From assembly GCF_026107515.2 (NCBI RefSeq), contig NZ_JAPCHW010000016.1:1-64000 (forward strand): 64,000 nt of DNA. Reading direction: 5' to 3'. Shown here one piece after another: positions 10,388-19,692 of this stretch; within the stretch, counting starts at the first letter, position 1, and the number at the start of each line of letters is the position of its first letter. The notes below the pieces were generated by a model that was not told the origin of the DNA, searched no databases, and saw nothing but the letters and a program-made list of their open reading frames with translations. The position numbers and the translations under genes were made by a program. The stretch is from Glutamicibacter sp. MNS18. Its GTDB lineage: Bacteria > Actinomycetota > Actinomycetes > Actinomycetales > Micrococcaceae.

Positions 10388-11347
10388 ATGGACGATCAAC
10401 CCTCCAACAAGGTTCCGCCGGCCCTGGCCCAGTCGCTGGAACGCTACCTGCAGCACCTCTCGCTGGAACGCGGGCTGGCCGCCAACACCCTCGCTGCATA
10501 TCGCCGGGACCTGACCCGCTACAACCGTGCACTGCAGCGTGCCGGGGTCACCGCTCCCCATGGCATCACCCCCGAACACGTCGGGCAGTACCTGCAGGAC
10601 CTGGCACGCGGTAGCCGGGAGACGCCGGCGCTGTCCTCGCGCTCGGTGGCCCGGCATACCGTGGCAGTACGCCAGCTGCACAAGTTCTGGGAACTGGAGT
10701 CCCTGTGCGTGCCGAACCCCGCGCGTGACATCCAACCCCCGGCCTTCGGTACCTCACTGCCCAAGGCGATCAGCATCGCCCAGGTCAGTTCGCTGCTTGA
10801 ATCCATTGCCACCCACAGCCCCGCCGGACTCCGCGACCGGGCGATGCTCGAATTCCTGTACTCCACCGGTGCGCGTATCTCCGAAGTGGTGGCCCTTGAC
10901 GTGGACGACGTGCACTTCGCCACCGAAACGGACTCCGACCCGGTGGTCCGGCTGTTCGGCAAGGGCTCCAAGGAACGAGTGGTGCCCCTGGGTTCCTATG
11001 CCCGCACCGCCCTGAACGAGTACCTGGTGCGCGCCCGGCCCGGCATGGCCTCCAAGGGCAAGGGAAGCCCTGCGCTGTTCCTGAACCAGCGCGGCGGACG
11101 GATCTCACGGCAGTCGGTGTGGCTGATCCTGTCCAAGGCGGCCGAGCAGGCCGAACTTGGGGTGGAAGTCTCCCCGCACACGCTGCGCCACTCCTTCGCC
11201 ACCCATCTGCTCGAAGGAGGGGCCGATGTCCGGGTGGTGCAGGAACTGCTCGGCCATTCCTCGGTCACCACCACGCAGATCTACACCAAGGTCACCGTCG
11301 ACGCGTTGCGCGAAGCTTACCTCTTCGCCCACCCGCGGGTGAACTGA
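10388..11347 (+). CDS. xerD: site-specific tyrosine recombinase XerD
   Basis: Resolves chromosome dimers at dif together with XerC and FtsK. Seen: a SAM-like N-terminal domain (LERGLAANTLAAYRRDLTRY, residues about 27-46) and a catalytic domain with Arg in GARISEV (near residue 162), the HTLRHSFATHLL box with His and Arg, GHSSVTTTQIYTKVT with the second His and the Tyr nucleophile. At 319 residues it is about 20 longer than E. coli XerD. It starts 12 bases after the Nudix gene. Its place upstream of the parA-scpA-scpB group is conserved in mycobacteria, although about 12 kb of other genes intervene here. Confidence 0.95.
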   Translation: MDDQPSNKVPPALAQSLERYLQHLSLERGLAANTLAAYRRDLTRYNRALQRAGVTAPHGITPEHVGQYLQDLARGSRETPALSSRSVARHTVAVRQLHKFWELESLCVPNPARDIQPPAFGTSLPKAISIAQVSSLLESIATHSPAGLRDRAMLEFLYSTGARISEVVALDVDDVHFATETDSDPVVRLFGKGSKERVVPLGSYARTALNEYLVRARPGMASKGKGSPALFLNQRGGRISRQSVWLILSKAAEQAELGVEVSPHTLRHSFATHLLEGGADVRVVQELLGHSSVTTTQIYTKVTVDALREAYLFAHPRVN

Positions 11348-11370
11348 GATACCGGAGGAGAAGCGCGCAG

Positions 11371-11883
11371 ATGAACGTGAACCCCACCCAGCCGGGACAA
11401 CAATCACCCCAGCCCGTGGTGCTGATGCTGGTACTGAGGGATGCCGGGCACGGCACCGAGGTGCTGCTGGGACTCAAGCTCACCGGTTTCGGCGCCGGGA
11501 ACATGGTGGCCCCTGGCGGGAAAGTCGAGCCGGGAGAGCAACCCGTGGCCGCCGCGATCCGTGAACTGCGCGAGGAGACCGGCCTCAAGGCAGATCCCCG
11601 AACCGTGGACTTCCGCGCCACGGTGCTTTTCCGTTTTCCGGCCAACCCACGTTCGGATATGGATTGCCAGGTATTCACCGCCCACGGCTTCAGCGGCCAG
11701 CTGGTCCCGAGCCGGGAACTGGATGCCCGCTGGTATCCGGTGCACCGTATGCCCGTGGAGCAGATGTGGCAGGACGCGGCCAGTTGGCTGCCGCGGATCA
11801 TCGCCGGTGAGCAGTTCACCGCCACGGTGACCATGGCCGATGACAACCAGGGCGTGCGCGGGATCGACATCCAGTCCTGGTAA
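11371..11883 (+). CDS. MutT/MTH1-type Nudix hydrolase (8-oxo-dGTP diphosphatase family)
   Basis: Likely removes oxidised purine nucleotides from the pool. Seen: 170 residues with the complete Nudix box GGKVEPGEQPVAAAIRELRE followed by ETG. The preceding GLKLTGFGAGNMVAPGGK resembles the MTH1 sub-family pattern. The ATG is set by ggaggag 10 bases upstream; a longer open frame runs back into xerD but would ignore this site. It follows xerD by 23 bases and is closed by a strong hairpin at 11961-11997. The exact substrate cannot be told from sequence. Confidence 0.88.
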   Translation: MNVNPTQPGQQSPQPVVLMLVLRDAGHGTEVLLGLKLTGFGAGNMVAPGGKVEPGEQPVAAAIRELREETGLKADPRTVDFRATVLFRFPANPRSDMDCQVFTAHGFSGQLVPSRELDARWYPVHRMPVEQMWQDAASWLPRIIAGEQFTATVTMADDNQGVRGIDIQSW

Positions 11884-11960
11884 CCAGCAGCACCTGCGGA
11901 ATACCGAGGAACAACGCGGGACCGGCAGCCTGCCCAGCGGCGGATCCAGGGGTTAAACGC

Positions 11961-11997
11961 CGGACGGGGTCCGGGCACATGGGCCGGACCCCGTCCG
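11961..11997 (+). terminator. bidirectional terminator, perfect 14-bp stem
   Basis: The arms cggacggggtccgg and ccggaccccgtccg pair exactly around the loop gcacatggg. The hairpin lies between two convergent genes, the MutT-type gene (ending 11883) and prpC (ending 12017 on the minus strand), and can serve both. Confidence 0.75.
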
Positions 11998-12016
11998 CGA
12001 ACGCGGGATACCGTTT

Positions 12017-13156
12017 CTAGAAGGACCGCTGGTCCGGACCGTTATAGGCCGACAACGGGCGGATCAGCGAGTTCGAGGCACGCTGTTCCATGATGTGGCT
12101 GGTCCAGCCGGTGATGCGTGCCGCGATGAACAACGGGGTGAACATCTCGGTGTCAAAACCCATCAGATGGTAGGTCGGTCCGGCCGGATAGTCCAGGTTC
12201 GGCTTGATCCCCTTGGCCTCGTCCATGGCCATTTCCAGACCATCGTAGAGCCCCAGCATCTCGGCACGGCCATAGTGCGCGATCATCCGATCCAGGGCGG
12301 CCTTCATGGTCGGTACCCGGCTGTCCCCGTTCTTGTAGACGCGGTGCCCGAAGCCCATGACCTTCTTCTTGGCGGCCAGGGCATCTTCCATCCAGGCCTT
12401 GGCGCGCACCGCGGCGTCCTCACGGGATTCGTTCTTGTCGATGCCGATCTCGTCGAAGGTGTGCATGACCGCCTCGTTGGCTCCACCATGCAGCGGGCCC
12501 TTCAGCGCACCAATGGCCCCGGTGACTGCCGAGTGCAGGTCCGAGAGCGTGGAGGTGATGACACGGGCGGTGAAGGTCGAGGCGTTGAAGGAGTGTTCCG
12601 CATAGAGCACCATCGACACCCGGAACGCGTCCACCACCTCAGGGGCCGCGTCCTCCCCGAAGGTCATCCAGAGGAAGTTCTGCGAATAATCAAGGTCCTC
12701 GCGCGGCTCCACCACATCCAGTCCGCGGCGGCGGCGCTGGTCATAGGCGACCACGGCCGGGAAGGCGGCGAACAGTTCCTTGGCCTTGCGCAGTTCGGCC
12801 TCGGCGGAGGAATCCCCGGCCAGCGGATGGTTTGCCCCGAGCACCGAGACCGCGGTACGACCCACATCCATCGGATGGCAATCGATCGGCAGTAGGTCGA
12901 TGGCGGCCTTCACCCGCCCATCCAGTGCCCGGTTGGCCCGCTCGTAGGCGGTGAACTCGGTCAGCTCGGCCTCGCTGGGCAGCTCACCGGTCCAGAGCAG
13001 CAGCGCCACTTCCTCGAAGGACTTGTGCGCCGCCAGGTCCTGGACCGGGTATCCGCGATAGAGCAGCGAATTGGTATCGGGGTTGACCTTGGAGATCGCG
13101 GTGTAGTCCACCACCACTCCGGCCAGGCCCTTCTTGATTTCATCGGTAGTCGTCAT
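12017..13156 (-). CDS. prpC: 2-methylcitrate synthase
   Basis: Condenses propionyl-CoA with oxaloacetate to 2-methylcitrate. Seen: a 379-residue type II-like citrate synthase fold with the active-site blocks LHGGANEAVM, MGFGHRVYKNGDSRV (His) and LFIAARITGWTSHIMEQ (Arg). The length and start (LAGVVVDYTAISKVNPD) match the short methylcitrate/citrate synthases of actinobacteria. The ATG has aggag 7 bases upstream on the minus strand. It is the last gene of the prpD-prpB-prpC operon, 29 bases after prpB. Some homologues also accept acetyl-CoA; the operon context favours propionyl-CoA here. Confidence 0.94.
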   Translation of the reverse strand: MTTTDEIKKGLAGVVVDYTAISKVNPDTNSLLYRGYPVQDLAAHKSFEEVALLLWTGELPSEAELTEFTAYERANRALDGRVKAAIDLLPIDCHPMDVGRTAVSVLGANHPLAGDSSAEAELRKAKELFAAFPAVVAYDQRRRRGLDVVEPREDLDYSQNFLWMTFGEDAAPEVVDAFRVSMVLYAEHSFNASTFTARVITSTLSDLHSAVTGAIGALKGPLHGGANEAVMHTFDEIGIDKNESREDAAVRAKAWMEDALAAKKKVMGFGHRVYKNGDSRVPTMKAALDRMIAHYGRAEMLGLYDGLEMAMDEAKGIKPNLDYPAGPTYHLMGFDTEMFTPLFIAARITGWTSHIMEQRASNSLIRPLSAYNGPDQRSF

Positions 13157-13185
13157 TGTCTAACTCCTGTCGGTATCTGCCGGTG

Positions 13186-14115
13186 CTACAGGTTGGCGTT
13201 GTTCGTTTCGATATCCAGCGTGGGGACCTGGAAGTTGAAGATCCCGGTGTCGAACCGGTTGTACGCCTCGTAGTCAACGAGCTCGTAGAGACGTGACCTG
13301 GTTAACATGTTATCCACTTCACGCTGTTGTGTACCGTCTTCACTGATTGCATCTAGGACACGTTCGGCCGCGCCCATGGCGCTGCGCAGCAGCGTGACCG
13401 GGTAGATGACCAGTGCCACACCGGCATCGGCCAGCTCCTGGCGGGTGAACAGATCCGACTTGCCGAACTCCGTCATATTGGCCAGCACCGGCACATCCAC
13501 GGCCTTGCAGACCGCCTCGAACTCCGAGACATCCTTCATCGCCTCCGGGAAAATCGCGTCCGCCCCGGCATCGACCATGGCCTTGGCCCGGTCGATGGCC
13601 GAGTCCAGACCCTCCACCGCGCGGATGTCGGTGCGGGCCATGATCAGGAAGTTCCCGTCGATGCGCGCATCGGCCGCGGCGGCTATGCGCTTGAGCATGG
13701 TGTCGGTGTCCACCACGTTCTTGCCATCCAGATGGCCGCAGCGTTTCGGGTTGAACTGGTCCTCGATGTGGCATCCGGCTAGCCCGGCGTATTCCAGTTC
13801 CTGGATGGTGCGGGCCACGTTCATCGGCTCGCCGAACCCGGTATCCGCGTCCACGATCGCCGGCAGGTCGGTCATCCGGGCGATCTGCCCGGCACGGGTG
13901 GCCACCTCGGTCAGGGATGTCAGGCCGATGTCCGGAAGGCCCAGGTCGTTGGCCAGCACCGCGCCGGAAATGTACACGCCATCGAAGCGCTTCTCGCTGA
14001 TCAGCCTGGCCGAGAGCGGGTTGAAGGCCCCGGGGAACTGCCGGGCGGCGCCCGGAACGAGCATCTGCCTCAGGTCGATGCGCTTCTGGGCCGGGGTGCG
14101 GGTGGAGTACAGCAT
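13186..14115 (-). CDS. prpB: 2-methylisocitrate lyase
   Basis: Splits 2-methylisocitrate to pyruvate and succinate, the last step of the methylcitrate cycle. Seen: 309 residues with the metal-binding VDADTGFGEP (near residue 87) and the catalytic loop KRCGHLDGK containing the general-acid Cys, in the pattern typical of PrpB. EMARTD-like LIMARTDIRAVEGLDSAI follows. The start codon is one base upstream of nothing else: prpD's stop lies directly before it, so the pair is translationally linked. The gene is intact. Confidence 0.95.
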   Translation of the reverse strand: MLYSTRTPAQKRIDLRQMLVPGAARQFPGAFNPLSARLISEKRFDGVYISGAVLANDLGLPDIGLTSLTEVATRAGQIARMTDLPAIVDADTGFGEPMNVARTIQELEYAGLAGCHIEDQFNPKRCGHLDGKNVVDTDTMLKRIAAAADARIDGNFLIMARTDIRAVEGLDSAIDRAKAMVDAGADAIFPEAMKDVSEFEAVCKAVDVPVLANMTEFGKSDLFTRQELADAGVALVIYPVTLLRSAMGAAERVLDAISEDGTQQREVDNMLTRSRLYELVDYEAYNRFDTGIFNFQVPTLDIETNNANL

Positions 14116-15633
14116 CTAGAACAGACCCTTCGGGGCGTTGGCCGCATCGATGACGCCCGGGGCGGCGAGGATGTTCAGCTGGTCAAGTTCACCTGCGGCC
14201 AGGTTCTCCAGGTTCTCGGCCGCGGCGATGAAGCGGTCGATTTCGGCGTCCTGCACCAACCCGGCGGCCAGCGTACGGAACTTGGCGATGTACTGGTCGC
14301 GGGCAAACGGCCGGGCACCGAGCGGGTGCGCATCGGCGACGGCGATCTCGTCGGTGATCACGGTGCCGTCGTTCAGGGTGATTTCCACGCTACCGCCGAA
14401 GGCCTTCTCGCTGATGTCCAGTGAGTGGTAGCGGCGGGTCCACTCGGCATCTTCCTCGGTGGTGACCTTGTGCCACAGTTCCACGGTATCCGCGCGCCCT
14501 GCCCGCTCGGGGGTGTAGGAGTCCACATGGTGCCAGGCGCCGTCCTGCAGGGCAACGGTGAAAATGTAGGGAATCGAGTGGTCCAGGGTCTCACGGCTGG
14601 CGGTCGGATCGTACTTCTGCGGATCGTTGGCGCCCGAACCGATGACGTAGTGGGTGTGGTGGCTGGTCTTGATCAGCACCGACTTGACGTTCGTGGCCTT
14701 GGTGGCCTCGGGATGCTCACGGTGCAGTTTGCGGGCCAGGTCGATCCAGGCCTGGGCCTGGTACTCGGCGGAGTGTTCCTTGGTGTAGGTATCCAGGATG
14801 GCGCGCTTGGCCTCGCCTACCTCCGGCAACGGCACCTCGTAGGCGGCATCCGGGCCGTCCAGCAACCAGGCGATGACGCCGTCCTCGCCCTCGTAGATCG
14901 GCACCGGGGAGGTCTGGCCGCGCATCGCACGGTCCGCGGCCTCCACGGCCATCTTGCCGGCGAAGGCCGGGGCGTGGGCCTTCCAGGTGGAGATCTCGCC
15001 CTTGCGCGACTGGCGGGTGGCGGTGGTGGTATGCAGCCCCTGGCCCACGGCCTGGAAGATGGTCTCCACATCCAGGCCCAGCAGGGTGCCGATGCCGGCG
15101 GCGGCCGACGGGCCCAGGTGGGCCACATGGTCGATCTTGTGCTTGTGCAGGCAGATGGCCTTGACCAGATCAACCTGGATCTCGTAGCCGGTGGCGATGC
15201 CGCGGATCAGGTCCTTGCCCGAGGCCCCGGTGTGCTGGGCGACGGCCAGGATCGGCGGGATATTGTCCGCCGGGTGGGAGTATTCGGCGGCCAGGAAGGT
15301 GTCATGGTAGTCCAGCTCGCGCACGGCCACGCCGTTGGCCCAGGCCGCCCATTCGGGGGAGACCTTATCGGAGATGCCGAATACCGAGGCGCCGGAACCG
15401 CCGGTGGACGGGGCATGGGCCAGCGCCTGGGTGCGGGCGGCGATGATCGGTCCGCGGTTCAGCGAGGCGACGGCCACCGAGGCGTTGTCGATGATGCGGT
15501 TGATGATCATCTCCTTCACCTCATCGGTGACGGCGACCTCATCGGCGGCCACCACGGCGATCTTGTGGGCCAGCTGGTCTTCGCGGGCCAGGTTTTCCTC
15601 GGAACGGTAGACGCGTACTGGGTGATTAATCAT
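14116..15633 (-). CDS. prpD: 2-methylcitrate dehydratase, MmgE/PrpD family
   Basis: Dehydrates 2-methylcitrate towards 2-methyl-cis-aconitate. Seen: 505 residues matching the MmgE/PrpD family, with [13 protein letters not shown] near residue 58, [19 protein letters not shown] (residues about 113-131) and GSANDP-like [19 protein letters not shown]. No iron-sulfur cysteines are expected or seen. The ATG is preceded by gaaagg. It overlaps the end of the GntR gene by 8 bases, so regulator and enzymes form one transcript in the order gntR-prpD-prpB-prpC. Confidence 0.94.
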   Translation of the reverse strand: MINHPVRVYRSEENLAREDQLAHKIAVVAADEVAVTDEVKEMIINRIIDNASVAVASLNRGPIIAARTQALAHAPSTGGSGASVFGISDKVSPEWAAWANGVAVRELDYHDTFLAAEYSHPADNIPPILAVAQHTGASGKDLIRGIATGYEIQVDLVKAICLHKHKIDHVAHLGPSAAAGIGTLLGLDVETIFQAVGQGLHTTTATRQSRKGEISTWKAHAPAFAGKMAVEAADRAMRGQTSPVPIYEGEDGVIAWLLDGPDAAYEVPLPEVGEAKRAILDTYTKEHSAEYQAQAWIDLARKLHREHPEATKATNVKSVLIKTSHHTHYVIGSGANDPQKYDPTASRETLDHSIPYIFTVALQDGAWHHVDSYTPERAGRADTVELWHKVTTEEDAEWTRRYHSLDISEKAFGGSVEITLNDGTVITDEIAVADAHPLGARPFARDQYIAKFRTLAAGLVQDAEIDRFIAAAENLENLAAGELDQLNILAAPGVIDAANAPKGLF

Positions 15634-16279
15634 TGGTGCCTTTCAAATCGGTTGCAAAGTGGGTGATGTGCTGGAAGGACTGGTGCAGGTGCATGGTCGT
15701 GGCCGCCCTGGCCAGATCCGTGTTCCCGCTGGCGATCGCATGGGCGATCTGGGCATGTTCGTTGGCCGAGGCACGCAACCGGGCCGGGTGGTCCTTGGCC
15801 AGCCGGCGCACCCGTTGCAGGTGGACCCGCAGGTTGCGCAACGCGGTGGCCAGGTAGGCGTTGTCCGCGGCCTGGTCGATCAGCTCGTCTAGGCGGGCCA
15901 CCAGCTGGTAGTAGTCCTCGGTAGCGGAATCGATCTGCTCGGTATGGGCCGCAGCGGTGAAGGCGGTGGCCAGATCGGCGAATTCGGCACGTCGCGGGCT
16001 ACGGCAGGCCAGCCGCGCGGCTTCGCATTCCAATGCCCTGCGCAGGTCGAACAGGTCATCGAGGTGCTCGAGCGAGACTTCGGAGACCACCACGCCACGG
16101 CCGCGTTGCTGGACCGCCAGCCCGTCGGCGACCAGTCTGGCCAGGGCCTCACGTACCGGGGTGCGAGATACCCCCAGCCGGGCCGACTGCTCGACTTCGG
16201 CCAGGACGGTGCCCGGGGCCAGACACCATTGAACGATGTCGTGGCGGAGGCTCTCGTACGCTTTCTCGCTCGCTCTCAT
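15626..16279 (-). CDS. GntR-family regulator with FCD ligand domain, controls prp genes
   Basis: A DNA-binding repressor or activator. Seen: an N-terminal winged helix ([11 protein letters not shown] to [18 protein letters not shown], residues 5-56) and an FCD-type helical domain with the metal-binding residues of that group ([28 protein letters not shown]). The chosen ATG gives 217 residues; an in-frame ATG 42 bases upstream would add 14 unlike residues. The gene heads the prp operon and faces prpE. Two TGTATACA palindromes lie between them, a good fit to FCD-GntR sites. Inferred effector: a methylcitrate-cycle intermediate such as methylcitrate or propionyl-CoA. Confidence 0.9.
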   Translation of the reverse strand: MRASEKAYESLRHDIVQWCLAPGTVLAEVEQSARLGVSRTPVREALARLVADGLAVQQRGRGVVVSEVSLEHLDDLFDLRRALECEAARLACRSPRRAEFADLATAFTAAAHTEQIDSATEDYYQLVARLDELIDQAADNAYLATALRNLRVHLQRVRRLAKDHPARLRASANEHAQIAHAIASGNTDLARAATTMHLHQSFQHITHFATDLKGTND

Positions 16280-16286
16280 ACCCTCA

Positions 16287-16296
16287 GTGTATACAC
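16287..16296 (+). promoter_or_regulatory. GntR operator 1 (GTGTATACAC)
   Basis: A perfect 10-base palindrome immediately upstream of the GntR start codon. Its core TGTATACA is repeated 63 bases away at 16351. Binding here would cover the start region of the regulator transcript, implying autoregulation. Confidence 0.65.
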
Positions 16297-16350
16297 AGAA
16301 CGCAAAAATTGGGGGAAACATTAAAAATTTGGGGAAGTTTCTCCCACTTC

Positions 16351-16358
16351 TGTATACA
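16351..16358 (+). promoter_or_regulatory. GntR operator 2 (TGTATACA)
   Basis: The second TGTATACA palindrome, within tctgtatacaaga, sits in the divergent gntR/prpE promoter region. Its distance from site 1, 63 bases, is close to six helical turns, so both sites lie on the same DNA face. The core agrees with the TNGTNNNACNA-like pattern of FadR-group GntR proteins. Confidence 0.65.
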
Positions 16359-16460
16359 AGAGTCTTGTAATGCTGTGCTCTGGATCATAGGCTTGCACCC
16401 AGTGGGGCAACCTTCGGGGTGCCCGGGTCATCGCGCACGAGCAACGCAGGAGGAGCAAGC

Positions 16461-18362
16461 ATGGCACAGGGATACCGGCAGACCTACGCAGCGGCAGTGA
16501 AGGATCCCGGGGCCTTTTGGCTGGCCCAGGCCTCCAAAATCCAATGGCACCGTGCGCCGAGCACCGCGCTGGACGAATCCCGCGCCCCACTGTATTCCTG
16601 GTTTCCCGACGGCACCTTGAACCTGACCGAATCCGCACTGGACCGCCATGTGGCCGCCGGTCGCGGGGACAGCACCGCACTGGTCTACGACTCGGCGATG
16701 CTCGGCACCGTGAGCCGCTACAGCTACAGCGAACTGCTCGGCGAGGTCGAGCGATTCGCCGGGGCGCTGCAGGCCCGCGGCATCGGTATGGGGGACCGGG
16801 TGCTGATCTACCTGCCGATGATTCCGCAGGCGGTCATCGCGATGCTCGCCTGCGCGCGACTGGGTGCCGTGCACTCGGTGGTGTTCGGCGGCTTCGCACC
16901 CAAGGAACTGGCCTCACGGATCGATGACGCGAGACCGGTCGCGGTGGTCACCGCCAGCGGCGGCATCGAACCCAGCCGCCGCATCGAGTACCTGCCGGCG
17001 GTGGCCCAGGCCCTGGATATGTCCGGCGGCAGCGTGCGGGACGTGATCGTCAGCCACCGCGATGGATTCGGCCATGCGCTCGCCGAGTACACGGACCGTG
17101 CGGAGAACTGGCTGGATTGGGAGGAAATCGCAGCCCAAGCTTCACCGGCCGGACCGGTGCCGGTCCCCAGCACCCACCCGCTCTACGTGCTCTACACCTC
17201 GGGAACCACCGGGGCGCCGAAAGGCGTGGTGCGTGATACCGGAGGATATGCCACCGCCCTGGCCTACTCGATGGGGGCAATTTTCGATGTGCGGCCCGGG
17301 GATACCATGTTCACCGCCAGCGACGTGGGATGGGTGGTGGGCCATTCCTACATCGTCTACGCCCCGCTGCTGGTGGGGGCCACCACCGTGCTCTACGAGG
17401 GCAAACCGGTAGGCACCCCCGATGCCGGGGTATTCGGGCGGATCATCGAGCGGCACCAGGTGACCACGATGTTCACCGCACCCACGGCGTTGCGGGCGAT
17501 CCGCCGGGCGGATCCCGATGGCGGGCTGTGGACCGCCCACGACCTGGGCAGCCTGCGGTCCCTGTTCGTGGCCGGGGAACGACTGGACCCGGACACCTAC
17601 CACTACGCCAGGGAGCTGCTGCAGGTTCCCGTGGTGGACAACTGGTGGCAGACCGAATCCGGGTGGCCGATCGCCGCGAACCCGCTGGGCCTGGACAACC
17701 TGGAACGCAAGGCCGGTTCGCCCTCCACCCCGGTCCCGGGATTCAATGTGCAGATCCGCGACGCCCTGGGCGAGAGCGTACCGGTGGGGGAGGAAGGCAA
17801 TATCGTCATCGAGCTGCCGCTGCCGCCCGGGGCGCTGACCACCCTGTGGGGCAATGACCAGCGCTTTATCGACACCTACCTGAGCCAGCTCGATGGCTAC
17901 TACATGACCGGGGACTCGGGCTTCATGGATCAGGACGGCTACCTGTTCGTGATGGGACGGACCGATGACGTGATCAACGTGTCCGGGCACCGGCTGTCCA
18001 CCGGGGCCATGGAGCAGGTGCTGGCCAGCCATCAGGCGGTCGCCGAATGCGCGGTGATCGGGGTGAACGATCCGCTCAAGGGCCAGCGGCCGGTGGGGTA
18101 CGTGGTGCTCAAATCCGGGGTCGAGATCGCAGCGGATCGGCTCAAGGCCGAGGTGGTGGCGATGGTGCGGGAGCACATCGGCGCGGTAGCCGACTTCCGC
18201 GAGGTCTCGGTGGTGTCGGCATTGCCCAAGACCCGTTCGGGAAAGATCCTGCGCAAGACCATGCGGCAGATCGCCGATGGCAAGGACTACCAGGTGCCCT
18301 CCACCATCGAGGACATCTCCGTGATCGAGGAGCTGATCCCGCTGCTGCGTCCGGGCAGCTAG
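16461..18362 (+). CDS. prpE: propionyl-CoA synthetase
   Basis: Activates propionate with ATP and CoA through an acyl-AMP. Seen: 633 residues of the acetyl-CoA synthetase family, with the substrate-domain segment VFGGFAPKELASRIDDARP, the P-loop YTSGTTGAPKG near residue 245, YYMTGDSGFMD and the C-terminal acylatable Lys in KTRSGKILRKTMRQIADG. The GIEPSR segment is typical of PrpE more than Acs. The ATG is set by aggagg upstream. It is divergent from gntR-prpDBC, and shared operators suggest one propionate-responsive unit. Acetate use as a side reaction is likely. Confidence 0.9.
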   Translation: MAQGYRQTYAAAVKDPGAFWLAQASKIQWHRAPSTALDESRAPLYSWFPDGTLNLTESALDRHVAAGRGDSTALVYDSAMLGTVSRYSYSELLGEVERFAGALQARGIGMGDRVLIYLPMIPQAVIAMLACARLGAVHSVVFGGFAPKELASRIDDARPVAVVTASGGIEPSRRIEYLPAVAQALDMSGGSVRDVIVSHRDGFGHALAEYTDRAENWLDWEEIAAQASPAGPVPVPSTHPLYVLYTSGTTGAPKGVVRDTGGYATALAYSMGAIFDVRPGDTMFTASDVGWVVGHSYIVYAPLLVGATTVLYEGKPVGTPDAGVFGRIIERHQVTTMFTAPTALRAIRRADPDGGLWTAHDLGSLRSLFVAGERLDPDTYHYARELLQVPVVDNWWQTESGWPIAANPLGLDNLERKAGSPSTPVPGFNVQIRDALGESVPVGEEGNIVIELPLPPGALTTLWGNDQRFIDTYLSQLDGYYMTGDSGFMDQDGYLFVMGRTDDVINVSGHRLSTGAMEQVLASHQAVAECAVIGVNDPLKGQRPVGYVVLKSGVEIAADRLKAEVVAMVREHIGAVADFREVSVVSALPKTRSGKILRKTMRQIADGKDYQVPSTIEDISVIEELIPLLRPGS

Positions 18363-18461
18363 CTCCCTGGCTGACGACGGAACGCGAACTGTTCGGGCGG
18401 CACTGCGCATCCGTGCCGGGGCTGACGCTGCCACGGCCCCGATGCGCTAGGGTTTTCTGCC

Positions 18462-19259
18462 ATGTACCCGGAAACCGACGTGCCGGTTGTGGCGGCCCGA
18501 CACCACTATTTCCAGACGCATCTGGTGCGTGCCCGGATGCGGGGTGAGACTGCTTCACTTGTATGGGCACGAACCGGGGCACAGCACCCCGAACTCAACC
18601 GGGTGCTGTGGTTCACCGCCCCAGAGGCCGCCTACGGCGTGGCACGAATGGAGGGTGTGCCGGCCCTCTGGTCGCTGTGGCCGGGAAGCGCAGGCTTCGA
18701 TGCCGCCTTGGCAGCCGCACGCGGGCATGGCCTCGTTGCGATCGAGGAGGAGCCGCTCATGGCATTGCCCCTCGCCCGGAATGCCAAGGTGGACACGGCT
18801 GCGGGTTACGCGACATCTGAACCGGACGTGCGAATCACGGCGTGCCGTTCGCTCAAGGATCTCGAACGGTGGGTGCGCTTCTGGGCTGCTGAAGACGTCC
18901 CCGCAGGGCATCTGGCAGGCGTGGCCGCAGAACTTGCCCCCTTCGCTGGCTTCGGGCGGACCGGCAGGGCAGTGGAGGGAAGGGCCGTGACGCACTTTCT
19001 GGCTCTCCACGGTGAAACGGTCATCGGCTGCTCCGCGGCCGTGGTCACCGGCGCCTCGGCCGCAGTCGAACACGTGATCGTCGATGCCCGCTGGCGTTCG
19101 CGCGGGATCGGATCGCGACTGACCAACGCCGCAATCCACGAGGCGAGCAAGTCGGGTAGCGAGGTGTGTGTGCTGACCGCCTCGCCGGATGGGGAAGGGT
19201 TGTATCGACGCCTCGGATTCCTTGAAGTGTGTCGTGTCCTGAGTTACTCACGGGCCTGA
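18462..19259 (+). CDS. GNAT-family N-acetyltransferase
   Basis: Transfers an acetyl group from acetyl-CoA to an unknown amine. Seen: 265 residues; a divergent N-terminal half (residues 1-130), then the GNAT core with VEHVIVDARWRSRGIGSRL, where RSRGIG is the acetyl-CoA pyrophosphate loop, and LYRRLGFLEVCRVLSYSR at the C-terminus. The long N-terminal half looks like a degenerate GNAT fold of its own, as in two-domain members. It starts 100 bases after prpE. A link to protein acylation of PrpE-type enzymes is possible in principle but rests only on position. Confidence 0.8.
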   Translation: MYPETDVPVVAARHHYFQTHLVRARMRGETASLVWARTGAQHPELNRVLWFTAPEAAYGVARMEGVPALWSLWPGSAGFDAALAAARGHGLVAIEEEPLMALPLARNAKVDTAAGYATSEPDVRITACRSLKDLERWVRFWAAEDVPAGHLAGVAAELAPFAGFGRTGRAVEGRAVTHFLALHGETVIGCSAAVVTGASAAVEHVIVDARWRSRGIGSRLTNAAIHEASKSGSEVCVLTASPDGEGLYRRLGFLEVCRVLSYSRA

Positions 19260-19449
19260 GTCCTCCTGCCGTTGTTGCCGCCGGGCAGGCCGGGCACCAC
19301 CAACCGAACCGCCGGGAGCGCGGCAGGTGGTGACCTGCTTCCTTCATGATCAGCCCGAGGGGAGACGATGGTGAGTCACAGGCCCGCTCGGGCCATGTGC
19401 TTGATGGTGACCGTACCGGAACCGGAGGCCCCTTCCGAAAAGCAACAGC

Positions 19450-19632
19450 GTGTCTCACGGAATGTCCCGTGCCGCCTCGCACTTGGGCGTCGGGTCCGTG
19501 TCCTTGCCCGAAGACACCAGGAAGCAGGCCATCGCCACCCTGGTAGCGGAACTATTGGCCAGCAGCGGCAAGATGCCCGGCAGCGCGGCCTTCAGACCGG
19601 AGGGTAGCGAGCGGGCTTTGCCGCTCCGTTGA
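19450..19632 (+). CDS. possible small gene or gene remnant in a 430-base gap
   Basis: The gap 19260-19692 has no recognised gene. The best candidate is a 60-residue frame from a GTG with coding-like third-base G/C content, containing LPEDTRKQAIATLVAELLAS, an amphipathic helix. It lacks a clear ribosome site and matches no family I know with confidence. A second overlapping frame at 19368-19607 is less convincing. It could be the relic of a larger gene. Low confidence. Confidence 0.25.
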   Translation: MSHGMSRAASHLGVGSVSLPEDTRKQAIATLVAELLASSGKMPGSAAFRPEGSERALPLR

Positions 19633-19692
19633 CGGTGTCGGGCCTGTCCGGCCACACTGACCCCAGGACCTGTGCGGATGGGTGAGCGTGGC

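Noticed and set aside
11119-11370. Upstream extension of the MutT-type Nudix gene into xerD
   Set aside because: A ggaggag site and ATG at 11371 give the family length; the extension is the shifted frame of xerD.
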